Shown here one piece after another: positions 22,111-35,115 of a stretch of 64,000 nt of DNA. The notes under the pieces were generated by a model that saw nothing but the letters and a program-made list of their open reading frames with translations, ran no database searches and was not told the origin of the DNA. The stretch is from Mytilinidion resinicola. Its lineage: Eukaryota > Ascomycota > Dothideomycetes > Mytilinidiales > Mytilinidiaceae. The stretch's first letter is position 1. Each line of letters begins with the position of its first letter. Where the stretch lies: the NCBI RefSeq assembly GCF_010093595.1, contig NW_022985457.1:242226-306225 (forward strand), given 5' to 3'. A program made the translations under genes and the position numbers.

Positions 22111-24216
22111 ATGTGGGCATACACGCAGTCATTTATGGTGACATTGCTGGCAGCACTGCTCATTGGAGCCACAACCGGGCACCAATCTGTCATGGGCATC
22201 GAGGGTCAGTTAGCCAATGTGAACCCTCATGGTAAGGCTTTTCTCACTCTTTTCCCAGCAGTCCCGTCGGATTTGGCATCAAAGCTCCAAAATCCGCCTA
22301 TTCAACGCCAAGAGCTGCTCTCCCAAGCCTTGCGGATCATACACTCCGTTGAATCATCTCCATCTTGCAACCGACTAGCAGCCCTCAGCCTCATCAATTC
22401 CTGCCAGTCCCTAGAAACGTCATCAAAAGGAACCAATACGGCTGAGGTGAACACCGAACTCGGTCTCGACGAAGTGAAGTCGGAGTACGCGGCGCGATTG
22501 GCGGTCTGCGAGCTTATCGGTGCCGGAGCCAACGTCCCACGGGAGTGCGCCATATTCGTCCCTTCATCCAAGGCATGTGTCAAATTCCGTTTCAGTAGCT
22601 TTTGGGGCCGAGATGACCATTCCGAAACCGAGGACACTTTGTGCTATCCCGAAGCCACTCGCTCGCAATTCGGACAATGTCTCAAAGCTCTGGAAGCGAG
22701 GCCGCAGTATTGGACTTCTTACAGCAACGCCAGACAGAACGCTGTGGTCATGTGCCAAGCGAGCAGAGACACCGTAGAGAAAGGTACGTATGAGATTTCT
22801 GAGTGCGCCTTTCTTGCCGCTGCTTGTGGTGCGCCAAGGAATTTTCAAATTTCTGAACGTCGTAGAATCTCATTATTCTGAATGAGCGGGTGACCTCGTC
22901 ACGACACCTCAACCAGTGGCAGATTGGTGTATACTGATTAGCGAATTTCGTTCTCGAATTCATGCTGACATCGTACAGACGAGAAGATTGCTCTATACAA
23001 ATCGCTAGCAGACGTAACAGCAAACATCGCGACCGCACTTGCGGAGTCCCTTCAGGAAGCGAAAAAACGCCTTGAAGAGCAACTGGCGTACGCGGAGAAG
23101 GTCAAAGCAACTGGAACAGAGGCCCTCGAGGAGATTAGGAAAGGCCGCGAAAGCTCTCTTTCGGCCCTCGATAGCGTCACTCAGACAGCTCAATCTGTAA
23201 TCAACATGGTCACCCAAGCCTTCATGAGAGCAGGAAATCAGGCTGAAGACCTGGATCAGGTATGTGTATCTTGCTCGGCGGTCAGATCGATGAAGAGACT
23301 GTGGTACTCAGCAAATCCAAAGCTATAGCTAATTTGATATAGTCCATCCAGAAATCGAAAGAGGATATTCTTGATATGCTTAAAGAAGTGGGGGTCGTGC
23401 ATGTAGAAAACACCGCTTTGCAAACTCAGCAATGGCAAGTCAGTCAGGAAGGCGCTTTAGCACTTCAGCAAACTTTAGAAGGGCTCTATAACGGGCTGGT
23501 AAGTTTTCTCATTCCTTCCAGACAGTATGAGAGCTAAGGAAACCCATTTAGATGATCTCGTCGGAGCTCATGACAAACATGTCTGAACGCCAAATTCTCC
23601 TAGACGAAGTAAGCCCGCCCTGTGCATACCCGTCTCGATTTCTTCTCTCTAACACCATGCAGCGTTTAAACATGACATTCGACATCCTCATGTCTGCTGT
23701 CGATGAGATTACAGAAAAAATTCAGCGAATAAGGATCTTCGGTGGACTCGGCGTTTCCAACACGAAATTAGGTGCGACTCTTGTGATCGTAGGCGCCTGG
23801 TTCGTTAGTAGAAGGATGGCTGGTTTTCTCTCAATCCTCTACGGCAAGATACTCTCCGATACGATATTCCTACGACCTTTCTAACACCTATACCAGGGAT
23901 TTTCTTGATCATCTATAGCGCCGGCGCATCTCCCTGGTTCCACTACGCATTCGACAAAGCTTCCTCCTTGGTTCAACACGCGTCAGTTCTTCTCACCACG
24001 ATAACGATCCCCCCATTCATCAAGTTTGCGGCCCTCGCAGTATTAGCAATATCATCGGCTATGGGACTGGTTTACTACATCAGTTCGTTCGTTTCCCCCA
24101 ACGAAGACGAGGTCGGAGAGCAGGGTTTCATGATCAAAGTCGAGGACCCAGTGCTACCAACGGCCAATCCGAGGCAAGGCCGCCGTCATCTCAACATCTC
24201 AGCATTACGATACTAG
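22111..24216 (+). CDS. KAR5/Tht1-like nuclear fusion (karyogamy) protein
   Basis: Six exons (22111-22783, 22979-23259, 23343-23498, 23552-23608, 23663-23771, 23897-24216) give 531 residues in one frame. The N-terminus MWAYTQSFMVTLLAALLIGA is a signal peptide. A lumenal Cys-containing domain follows (SCNRLAALSLINSCQSLE, with NVPRECAIF, ACVKFRF, CLKALEARPQYWTSYSN), then a long coiled coil (about 225-330) with KKRLEEQLAYAEKVKATG. Two C-terminal hydrophobic segments follow (GIFLIIYSAGASPWFHYAF and FIKFAALAVLAISSAMGLVY), ending in a short acidic tail. This order is that of KAR5/Tht1, a nuclear-envelope protein needed for nuclear membrane fusion in mating. Two of the exons are below 120 nt, so ORF scans fragment the gene. 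It lies next to the transposon island but looks intact. Confidence 0.85.
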
Positions 24217-24469
24217 TATGACGACATATACCACGACACTTCACTTACTTATTGCACATACACTTCACTTTATTCCAATTTTCCTTCACGAATTACGACT
24301 ATGATACCGTCTCGGGTGCACACAGCATGGCGTTAGCGCGGGCAATGTGGGCGGAACTCGAAGGTGATCTGGGGCGTAGGGCTGTTTCCGATCTATGATA
24401 CCCTCAGAATTAACAGAAATAGTGGTTGGCCTTGTGGCATAGAGGAGTTTTAGCGCTGCTTAATGATAA

Positions 24470-25240
24470 ATTTGCAACACTCATGCCGCTGTCAGAGGTT
24501 CCCCGGTGAAGGTTGAAAATTTGAATGTGATGTCAAGCTCAGCGCATCGTGATTCAGACTGACCCCTTTTAGCTTCCTCATACCATTGTCAAAAGTGCTT
24601 CGCTACGTTCTCGAAAACCAGAATGGCATGTAATATTCACCGCATTGTCATCCAGGCTATCGTCAGACACGTTCTGGAACCTGTTCAGCGCTGTCAGAAG
24701 CGCCTTGATGACCCATAAAATGCAGCATTGGATGTCAAGTTCAACGCACTCTGAATCTGCCTATAGTTCTTCGCTGCATCTGGATGTGATGTGAATTGCC
24801 CCTCGTCGCGACTCGGACAACAACTGTGTTTCCTTTGGCGCGCTCATGACACCGCCAGAAGTGCCTCAGTGAACCATAATATTCTAGACGTGATGTCACG
24901 TCCTACGCACTCTGAATCTGGCTATGGCTCTTTGCTACTTCTAAATATGATGCAACCTTCTCCTCGTCGTGATTCAGACCGCTGTCTGCATCCTTTTGCC
25001 TCGCTCATGACACCGTTAGGAGTGCGCCGGTACACCACCGGAAGTCGGGGTGGGACGTAAAATCCGAACGCTTTAAATTGGGAGCCTTCCTATAGACCTC
25101 TGATGCCCTCAATAAGTTACCCTTGCAGTGAATTACGCTGCTATTGATTTCCTCTTGACACGCTCATGGCACCGTTAGGAGTGCTACAGCCCATGCATAA
25201 TTTTTTTTTTAAGAGGGACGTAACGTCCGCAACACCATAG
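24470..25240. repeat. Decayed tandem array, period about 160 bp
   Basis: Related sequence recurs at regular spacing: CGCTCATGACACCG-type boxes at 24841, 25002 and 25161, each followed by AG(A/G)AGTGC. GATGTCA(A/C)GT...CGCACTCTGAATCTG boxes occur near 24732 and 24892, with weaker matches near 25051 and 25215. Two further degenerate copies occur at about 24480-24690. Unit spacing is 159-161 bp in the right half and about 200 bp in the left. There is no coding potential. The differences suggest an old satellite-like array losing identity. Confidence 0.6.
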
Positions 25241-25406
25241 ATCAGGGCGATGCTTAGAAGATCGGAGTGGAGTCGTCTATCAACGTCAGGAGGCCTTCAG
25301 CTTATCACGAAATCTCAAAAGCCAAATGCTTAGAAAGGGAGTCTAATTCACAACCTCTAACCATAACGCTCTAATCCCGCACCCATCATCAGGCCTGCTC
25401 CCAGCC

Positions 25407-26839
<1,433 letters not shown>

Positions 26840-27496
26840 GTTTACAGTGGTGATGGCGGGGTAGGCGGGCGTCTGGGGAATGCAATTGAGAAGCGGGTGC
26901 AATTGAAGACGAGATGGTGCTGCGGGCACAATTGAGGCCAAGGTTGGGTCTTTATATCATGCCATGCTTAGCAATCTGGCAGTGGTGACGTGCAGGTGGG
27001 TTGGAAGAATGGTCGCGCCAAGAAGAGGGACATCACCCACGTCCTGCGTCGCAGGAAGCTCCGCGGCGGCCGGAGGAGTGGCGGGAATAAGGTTGAAGAA
27101 AAATTTGTCTCGGCGCTTCTTATGTTTGCTGAGTTATTGCTCGTATTCTGGAACAGGTGCAGGACAAATGATTATGAATTCTCAATGCTCTTGCGCCGTC
27201 ATAAAACTGTATAATTTGATAGTTGTCACGTTTGAGAGGCAGACAAACCGTTGCCTAAAGTGGCCTGGCAAGGTACAAAGATACCAGACTGTGGAAAACG
27301 ATTAATTTGAATCCATGCAGATTCGTAGCATTGTTCGACTGTATGGATTTCCAGTGAAAAATAAGTGGAACCCCGCATGTATGACGATGCAGTGTACATG
27401 TATCACTAGTTGGGATCATCATATCTTGTGAACATTACTAAGAAGACATATTGCTGAACCAGTCCGCCAATGCCATGAAAATCCTGTCCTAGAAGC
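26840..27496. promoter_or_regulatory. Intergenic between P450 3' end and oxidoreductase start
   Basis: About 650 bp holding the P450 3' flank and oxidoreductase promoter. No further gene is seen. Confidence 0.4.
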
Positions 27497-29273
27497 TTAC
27501 CAACCCTCCAAGGCCTTGAACTTCACCAAAAGCCCACCCTTCGGCTTGGCGGTCACACCATTCTGAATGTCCACCTTCAGTGCCGGGTCATCAAGCTCCA
27601 TCTCGAAGTGGCCCACCACCGCTGCTAACAAGCACGCGAACTCGGCCTTGGAAAAGTCCTTGCCGATGCAGCTCCTTGGCCCGTGGAGGAAGGTCAGGTA
27701 GTCGAAGTTCGAGCTTGCACCGCCGCTGTTGGCCTTGCCGGGACCCATCCAACGCTCGGGCTTGAATTCTTTGGCATCTGCGCCCCATAGCTTTTCGCTG
27801 GCATTGACGGCCCAGGGGCAAATGATGATGATTGTGTCCTTTGGTACGAATTGCCCGAGGATGGTGGTGTCTTGAGCCGTCTCTCGGAGGGTCAGAGGAA
27901 CAGGAGGATACACGCGCATTGTCTCGTTAATCACCGCGTTCAGGTACGCAAGGTGGTCGATGTCAGTCGACGACACCTTTGCGTTCTTGTCCATGACGGA
28001 GGGAAGGGCTCCCCTAATTTCATCCCGCAGCTTCTGCTGAACGTCGGGATTGGTGCAAAGCAGATAGATCGCCCACATCAACGCCGATGCAGTGGTTTCG
28101 TGTCCGGCCGCAAGGAAAGTCATGAGCTGGTTGACCAGATCTTCGTCACTGAACCCTCCGGATTCAAGCGCGACGGACAGGATGTCATAATCCGTGCGCT
28201 CGCCCTTCTCTACACTCTGCCGCTTGGTACGAACGAGGTCCCAGCAGGTGCTTTTGATGAGCTTGACGGCGTTTGAAAGCTCCTCGTTTCGCTTCATCGG
28301 TAGTAGCCGCAGGAACCAGATTGGGATAAAGTTTCCCAATATCTGCATGAACCGCGCCAGGCGATTTGACGTAAAGATTGTACGGTAGGTTTGATTCAGT
28401 TCGTTGTCTGGGTCATCAAGCGCGTGGAAGTCTCGTCCTAGGCCGGCAAGCCCAATGATATCGAGGGTTGCGCGACTTGCCCAGTTGCCGAATTCCACCA
28501 CGTTAGAAGGCTTCTCGCTTGAAGCATTAGTACTCTTGATGGAGGCATCAATTCCTACAACCATTTCGCGTGATTTCTCCCAGAACACCGAGTAGAGGTC
28601 TTTGATGTGGCGGAAAGCAAACGCGGGCATCAAGAGCTTGCGTTGTCGCTGGTCGAGTTAGGTTATGCTGTATGGGCTAAATGGGATGAACCTTTACCTT
28701 GTGCTCTTCGCCTTCAGCTAGTAGAACTCCGATGCCCAGAACACGTCCCAATCCTTCGCGCTGTGGGGCTTGGTTAGAGGGAGTCAGCCTTGGCGGAGCT
28801 TATAGACCTACGAAACGCAAGGGCTTGATAAAGTCGTAGTTCCTGTGGACCAGCACTTCAGCCATGGCTTTCGGGCTGGTAATCAAGAGGCGCTCCTCGT
28901 TCCACAAGGTAGTGTATCTGATTAGGCCTTCATTTGGCACGGTTTCGATCCATTCGCGCTGTGGGAATCCTGTCGGCTCCTTGAACATTCTGGGAAAGTG
29001 GCCGAGTAAGATATTGGCACCCTTGACGACTTAGTAACGAACGCGTGCTTTGGCTGAAAGTCTTACTGGTGGTGTCGGAATGTGTCGTAGAGGGCTCAAG
29101 AAGTGGGGGTATAAAACGATCTCGTAAGTCGCAAGCACAAGAAGCTGAAAGGTGTACAGAGCAGACGCAGTCCAGATAAAGGAACCCCATAGACTGTACG
29201 TAGAGGCATAACGATTTACTAAGAAGGAAATGATGACTGAGTCGAGCAGAAGTAACTTCTTTTGAGGCGCCAT
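27497..29273 (-). CDS. Cytochrome P450 monooxygenase
   Basis: Four exons (29067-29273, 28812-29021, 28698-28760, 27497-28648) make 543 residues. The N-terminus has hydrophobic segments (about 6-60) for ER anchoring followed by a Pro-containing stretch (HIPTPP). P450 motifs: I-helix AAGHETTAS (near 340-347), the ExxR of NETMRVYP, PERW in FKPERWMG, and the heme-binding FLHGPRSCIGKDF with Cys at about residue 487. LLMPAFAFRH near 165 is typical of the C-helix region of microsomal P450s. The substrate cannot be told; the overall pattern is close to CYP3/CYP4-like fungal long-chain or xenobiotic hydroxylases. Neighbours on the same strand include the YqjM-like reductase downstream. Confidence 0.92.
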
Positions 29274-30970
29274 GACTGAAATCGAGGATTGTGGAGCGCC
29301 GCAATGGGGCTGCGGAGGTTTAAAAAGTCTCAGAACAACGCGCTGCCAATACAGACCGAGGGAAGAGCGAGACTATATAGCGCAGGCTGCCTTCAAAGCG
29401 TTCTGCGCAAGCTGCAACGCCGCAGGTTTCGTAGGAGCAGCCACCAAGAGCGTGGGCCTCGGTGGGCATCTTGATCGATGACGAACCCTGTCGAGCGGTG
29501 CAGTGTTACCCCGGCTCGGCTTTCAGCTGCGAATCTCGCAGCCTGCGCTGTTTCGGGGATGGAGGCTTGAGCTGTCCTTGCGGCGTCGAGGTTGCAGATG
29601 CCCAGGCCTAAGGACAAGTGGCATTACAACTATCCCTGAAAGCACGGGGGAAAGATGTTCCCTTCGCCGTCTTCCTTGTACCCCTTGACCCTTCGTCTTC
29701 AACGCCCACGACGCGTGTTCTCCAAGAAGGTTTTCTAGGCATCACTGAACACCGGGAGTTCCATCAGAGACTTAGTTCTCTGACGACGATGATGAGAACG
29801 CGGCTGGATGCGTGGCCACGGATTTGCGTTCCCTTTTAGACCAGCTAGGTAGTCAAACACACTCATCTTTAATTTCTAGAGGAATCCCCAGCCCTCGAGA
29901 AATCGGTTCTTCTAGTCGTTATATGCCCATTGGCTATGTTTATCAGCTGGGTATTTCAGACTCCTATCTTCGAAGCTGTTGGCAGAGTAGATATCAAACT
30001 TTCATCCATATCTTGACTCCCGTCTTGTCCTAATGGTGCCTAATGTTCCCGAAAGAACTCTGTCCTATCGCTATCGGAGCTATAGAAGTGTCGCTTAAAT
30101 GTCATATCTGGGTATTTGTTGTACTGGGCTAACAGCTTGTGGGCGCTCCTATGCCGCTGCTTGCGACGCCACAAGGTCTCTCAAGCACTTACAAATCTGC
30201 CAGTAAGTCCTTATCTTATCAGACCTAATCTTGAAATAACCTAGGTAGGTAGAGGGACGCCCGCTGACCGTGATCTTATGTCTCATTCACGTGTTTGAAG
30301 TTGGTTTGAAGGAAGTACGACCGTGGGGAGTCTACCACTACCGGAAGGGCGCCTAATAGTACACAGCACAGCGTCATTAGAATCCGCTAGACGAGTATTA
30401 AAATCATACTTTCATTCCTTTGTCTTTCTCAGCGTTTCCATTCTTGCGCATGTGGTCGGAGATGTCGATGCACTGGCGGCGAGCGCGGTCATGGCGCCAA
30501 CGCAATGGCCAATGGTGACTCTCAAACCTCTCGAATCCGAGCTTAAGCGGACTAGTCTCCAGCCTTACCATCACCGTTACTTTTGCTCTGCCCGAACATG
30601 TGGCAGGCCGCTTGGTGCCGGCATCCTATCGATTAGCTCTATCAGGCGACTCAGCCGACGATTCACTCACAATCCACGAACGACGCAAGCTCGCCATCGG
30701 CAACGCCCACCTCTCTCGCTGGTGACACGTCTACTTGAGGGACAAGTGAAGACGAGCAGGCGAAGGAAATCCCATCCAGAAGATTCACCTCCTGTCTCCC
30801 CCATTCTTTGACGTCGACAGGCGTACTTAAACCAGCTCTCGAGTGGTCGGCAAACTTTCTCCTCGATCAACACAACACCACCACATCGCCATCCCACCAC
30901 GCTCGTTCACAAACCTCCCACAACAGGTACAACCCTACCAACCTCCGGACCCGAGTCCACCACCGTCACA
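29274..30970. other. Intergenic, no gene recognised
   Basis: About 1.7 kb. The right end (about 30840-30970) is C/A-rich and resembles a 5' leader for the gene starting at 30971. Open frames in the rest show no domain. Confidence 0.45.
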
Positions 30971-33019
30971 ATGACCAAGGATCCTCTCAAGCACAGGGTG
31001 TTCGAGGAGCTCACTATCCATACTACCAAGTGCGATTGCTGTGAGGACCGCAATAGGGATATCATTCGTCGTTGCAAGACGTGTAGCTTCCAAGTTTGTA
31101 CCACCTGCTTCGACGGGAACCCATCCGCGCTCGATCACGGCTATGACGAGGACACCACCGACGACGAAGCGGGTGATGAAGGTGAAAAGATGGAGGGAGT
31201 TGAGGCTACAACTTCGGCCACAGCTACGCCTCCGGACCCAGCGCCGCCGGTCGCCTCCACATCAGCTTCCCCGAAGGCCGCTTCCCTAGAAGCTGCTCCC
31301 CCTGCTTCACCAGCCTCAAGCACAAACGCTCCAACGTCCCAGACCGAAGCATCTACTAGCGCAACAAACCCGCCCAAAACCCCCGCCGCGCCAGTCCAAC
31401 ATGCGTCAGAACCTAGGTCCTCCGGTAAAGCCACTAAAGCCAAAGGAAAGCGCCGTGCGCGATCTCCCTCATCTTCCCCCTCCGACGCCGACATGAGCAA
31501 CGGCGGTGTCTCTGTACCCCAGAAGGGCAAACACGCTACGGTGGTGACTGACTCCGAGACCGAAGATGGCGGAAACAAGTATACGCCCAAGGCAACCCTC
31601 TCCGGCCGCTTCGCACCCGCTCGCACCGTTCAGGCAGACGCAGACACAGAGACGGACGGAGAAGACATACTAGTGGGCGTCCAGCCATCCAAGGGAACTC
31701 CTGCTCGACCTGGCGCTGCACAAACTGGCCGCATCAAGCCGAAGACGACACCCAAGACGCGTGGAGCTACACTCGTGGATGATTCACAGGCGAATAGCAC
31801 GACCTCGACTCGCGCTAACCCGGGCACCATTGAACGTCCTCATTATCCCCCCATTGATAGCGTCGACGCCTTCATGGCAGGCTACACCCCTGGCCAATCG
31901 CCCATGGATCGAGCGATTCCTTCTCTTCCCGCTGAAATTGCGGTTCCGAACAAGATCAGCGGTGCACGTCCGATGCCGCGTGCTACGGAAGTCAAGAAGA
32001 AGATTGAAGAGGCTGCGAAGAAGGTCCTTGCTTTCACCAACAACAACCCAACCGTTGGAAGCGAGAACACACCCCAAAGGTTTCCTTATCCGATTCCGAA
32101 GGGCTGGCCCTTGCAAGAGAATGGCAACCCTGTCGCCCCACGTAACGAGCTAGAGGCCCAGCAGTTTGTTGCCTTGGTTCGTTCTCAGCACGCTCGCGCG
32201 GCTACACAAGCTCCGCCAGAGGCCCCCACGACCGCCGCCCCCCAGCATGCTCCTACCCCTGCCATCGCCGTTTCTCATGGTGATCCTACTCTTACAGCCG
32301 CCCCCCCCCAACGTGCTCCTACCCCTGGCCCCGTCCTCCCACAGCAGGTCTTCCTCGGCGAGATAAACAACATGTTGCAATTCATGGACCGACCACAGCG
32401 CGCCGAGTTCCTCCGCCGCCTCACCGGCAAGGCCCACAAGATCGCAGATAACATCTGGGGCCCTGCACCCCGCGCTGCTGCCCTACCCCAGGCTCCCCAG
32501 CAGCCCTATCTCCCGGGGGGATACAGGTACGTCCCACAGGATCAGCACCAGCCCCAGCGGCTTAACTACCACTTGCACGACTACGCCCACCCGAGCGGAT
32601 ATGCCTACCGTCACCCATATGCTCAGAACGGACTGCCGGACCAAGCACCGCTGTCTAGGAACACTGGGCCCTGGAACGATAGCCAGCTGCCTGCCGGTTA
32701 TGCTCCGCCTGGCTTCCTCCGTGCTGGATCTATCCCGCCGAATGCGACTGTTACTCCGGCACCGCAGAACCAGCAGCCGCCCATTGCGCCGCCGTCTAAG
32801 CCTGCTGGACTCGGGTGCCATGTTCAGCTGCCTGCTGGCAATGCTGTGCGTGACAGATACTATGCTGCAATGGGCGCGCCGACCGCGGCTCCTGCTCCCG
32901 CCCCAGCTCCAGCCCCAGCTCCGACTACGGCAGATCTACCTCGGGCTCAGCCTCAGACGCGCCAGCCTGCTTCTCAAGAGACGACTAAGGAGACGGCTAA
33001 GCGACGCCGCGTCGGTTAG
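30971..33019 (+). CDS. Large low-complexity protein with N-terminal Cys-pair zinc-finger-like motif
   Basis: A single 682-codon open frame starts at a well-placed ATG after a leader-like sequence. Residues 18-50 hold three Cys pairs (CDCC, CKTC, CTTC) plus a following His, suggesting a ZZ/B-box-like zinc site. Most of the rest is Ala/Pro/Thr/Ser-rich and probably disordered, with likely nuclear signals (KGKRRAR near 160 and KRRRV at the C-terminus), a Lys/Glu helix (VKKKIEEAAKKVLAF) and a predicted helix (EINNMLQFMDRPQRAEFLRR). Near the C-terminus is an (Ala-Pro)6 run. I do not recognise a named family; it could be a nuclear scaffold or regulator. No introns are needed. Confidence 0.75.
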   Translation: MTKDPLKHRVFEELTIHTTKCDCCEDRNRDIIRRCKTCSFQVCTTCFDGNPSALDHGYDEDTTDDEAGDEGEKMEGVEATTSATATPPDPAPPVASTSASPKAASLEAAPPASPASSTNAPTSQTEASTSATNPPKTPAAPVQHASEPRSSGKATKAKGKRRARSPSSSPSDADMSNGGVSVPQKGKHATVVTDSETEDGGNKYTPKATLSGRFAPARTVQADADTETDGEDILVGVQPSKGTPARPGAAQTGRIKPKTTPKTRGATLVDDSQANSTTSTRANPGTIERPHYPPIDSVDAFMAGYTPGQSPMDRAIPSLPAEIAVPNKISGARPMPRATEVKKKIEEAAKKVLAFTNNNPTVGSENTPQRFPYPIPKGWPLQENGNPVAPRNELEAQQFVALVRSQHARAATQAPPEAPTTAAPQHAPTPAIAVSHGDPTLTAAPPQRAPTPGPVLPQQVFLGEINNMLQFMDRPQRAEFLRRLTGKAHKIADNIWGPAPRAAALPQAPQQPYLPGGYRYVPQDQHQPQRLNYHLHDYAHPSGYAYRHPYAQNGLPDQAPLSRNTGPWNDSQLPAGYAPPGFLRAGSIPPNATVTPAPQNQQPPIAPPSKPAGLGCHVQLPAGNAVRDRYYAAMGAPTAAPAPAPAPAPAPTTADLPRAQPQTRQPASQETTKETAKRRRVG

Positions 33020-34476
33020 CTACGCCCACGCGGAACCTGCTTGTGAGAGAGAGGTTGGGGAGTATGTGTCTAGTGCTGTTGTGTTGGGCTGAGCATGTGC
33101 AGTTCTGGATTACGAAATCGGCATCATTTCCATGGTGTTGGATTCTGAGCTTAGGTGAGCTGAGCTGCTATGGGAATGTTTTCGGCTAAGCTTGTCAAAT
33201 TCTGGTTCTCATTCAACTGCGGCTGTGTTGATGTTAATGATTCGGTGGTCAGCACAGTGATGCTTCATGCTTTCTGAACGGTAAATTTGTGTCTTTGTTG
33301 GCGGTTTGTTACCTACTCTACCTAGTGGCAGAATGTGGATAGGGCAACGATAATATGACGGCTTTTGGCTGATACTAGCGGGAGTTCTGATGTGTGATAT
33401 ATGATATCGATCATTTGGGAATATGTGATGGTTTTGAGAGGTCTACTAATAAAACACAGATTTCGCGATGATGTTGCCACCACATCGATTCTTCTGCAGC
33501 GTGTGAGAGGGTTATAAGCTCTGCCTCTGGACAATGAACTGTCCCAGATGCCAACGATTGTACAATTATCTCAACAGTGTCGTTGATGTCAATGGACGCT
33601 AACCATAATGGCTTGCCGCGCCTGCATCCTGTTCGAGTATAATTCAGACACACCAGAGAAGGAGACCCAGTATGAAGTCGCTAATCGTTCCTAGTGTCTG
33701 GTTGTAGGACCCGTTGGCATGTTGTACAGCTCGCCGTATCTTTAAGACGACATTGTGTAACACGTTAGACAGTTGTGTAGGTGTTGAGCTCAACCCTTGG
33801 GCGGTGTGTTTGCGCTTGTAGAATGTTGATTAGGATAACAAAAATGGAAAAAATATGCTAAATTTAGCTTACTGATGTGTTAAAGTGAAGTTCGCTATCG
33901 GGTATTGATGTCTTGGGACCATTACCGATGGCGGAAGAATTGACTTAAGTTGGTACCACGCTGAAAAGCAGGCTAGATGCTCTATCGACGTCTCCTAGAT
34001 AGCGAGATGTTCTTTCGGAAGATCAGCAGGGGAGCACAGCCGTCATCTCAGACATGGTAACTGTGGCGCACCAAAAACAGGTCGGATACGGGAGCCTCAT
34101 GTCTAAGTCTTGATTCAGGTACGAGTGACAAAGTAGCACGAATGCAATCTCCTTGGAGACTTGTGATAATTCTGCTGAATGGTGTTATTTGTATGGAATG
34201 GTATAACGGAATAGTATAACCAGATGCATGCCATTGGCTGATGTGCAGATAGAATTATCCTGCAGAGACATAACAACGCAGGACGCCGGAAAATGCTCAG
34301 CGCTGACAAAAGAAGAACCGAACGCCTGAAATGATAGCTCAGTATGATCGCAATGAGAAGGAAAATTAAGTAGTGCGACCTCGGGGTATCAAAGGAAACC
34401 TGAATGCTCAATGTGTCTGGGCCTCAGGTGATGTTCGCGAGGCCACAGGCGTGAAGCGAGACCTAGCAGTCGGCCA
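33020..34476. other. Intergenic, AT-rich, no gene recognised
   Basis: About 1.45 kb between convergent genes. No repeats, transposon ends or domain-like frames were seen. Confidence 0.45.
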
Positions 34477-35115
34477 TCATGCCCTTCCTCCCTGTCTTCT
34501 GTCCAGTCCGAGTGCTTCGTCGAACTGCACTGTAAGGGTACCACCATCGATGGGCTCGACGCGGTCCCAGCTAGGTTCTTCTCCATCGCGGCCACCAATT
34601 GTATTCATGAGCCAGGTTGCTTCGTCCTGCTCTCCATCGCCAGTGCCGGAGGACGAAGGTCTGCTATCGACGGCAACCTTTGGCGGCGGAAAGCGCTCCA
34701 TGAACAGGCGAGGGTACTCCGAGGTCATCTTGGACCCTTCCTCCGTGTACGCCGAGTGTGAGACGTCGATCAGCTTGCTGTCAAGGGATAGGAAATTAGT
34801 GACTGGGGCGAGCGAACAGAGGGAGGAGACGCACTCGGACGTCTGGGCGCATATCCGTTCTAACGTGTCGCGCTGGCGCCGTATCTCCTCCGGATCCGGC
34901 TGAGGCCTGCCATGCGGGCCTGATGTGTGCATGCTACCATAGTGAGGCTGGTACGGGTCGATGAGGAGGTGAGAGCTGTCAGACCGCTGCGGCAAGGGAG
35001 AGAGTTAGCACGTTGCAGGGCTACAGGCGGTGCAGAGGGCAGAGACACGAGAGCGAGCAGGACGTACATCAGACTGCGAGGCCCGTCGTCCGATGCAGGA
35101 CGAGCAGATGCCCAT
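34477..35115 (-). CDS. LAMTOR1/Meh1(Ego1)-like lysosomal/vacuolar TOR adaptor
   Basis: Two exons (35068-35115 and 34477-34986) with an 81-bp intron give 185 residues. The 16-codon first exon MGICSSCIGRRASQSD carries Gly2 for myristoylation and Cys4/Cys7 for palmitoylation, the classic membrane anchor of the p18/LAMTOR1 and yeast Meh1/Ego1 family. Exon 2 continues with a SSHLLIDPY stretch, RRQRDTLERICAQTSECV and SKLIDVSHSAY, matching the LAMTOR domain that scaffolds the Ragulator/EGO complex on vacuoles. The C-terminal 70 residues are acidic and variable. Role (inferred from family): tethering Rag GTPases to the vacuole for TORC1 amino-acid signalling. The first exon is too short for ORF scans and was found from splice consensus and lipidation motif. 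Confidence 0.85.
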
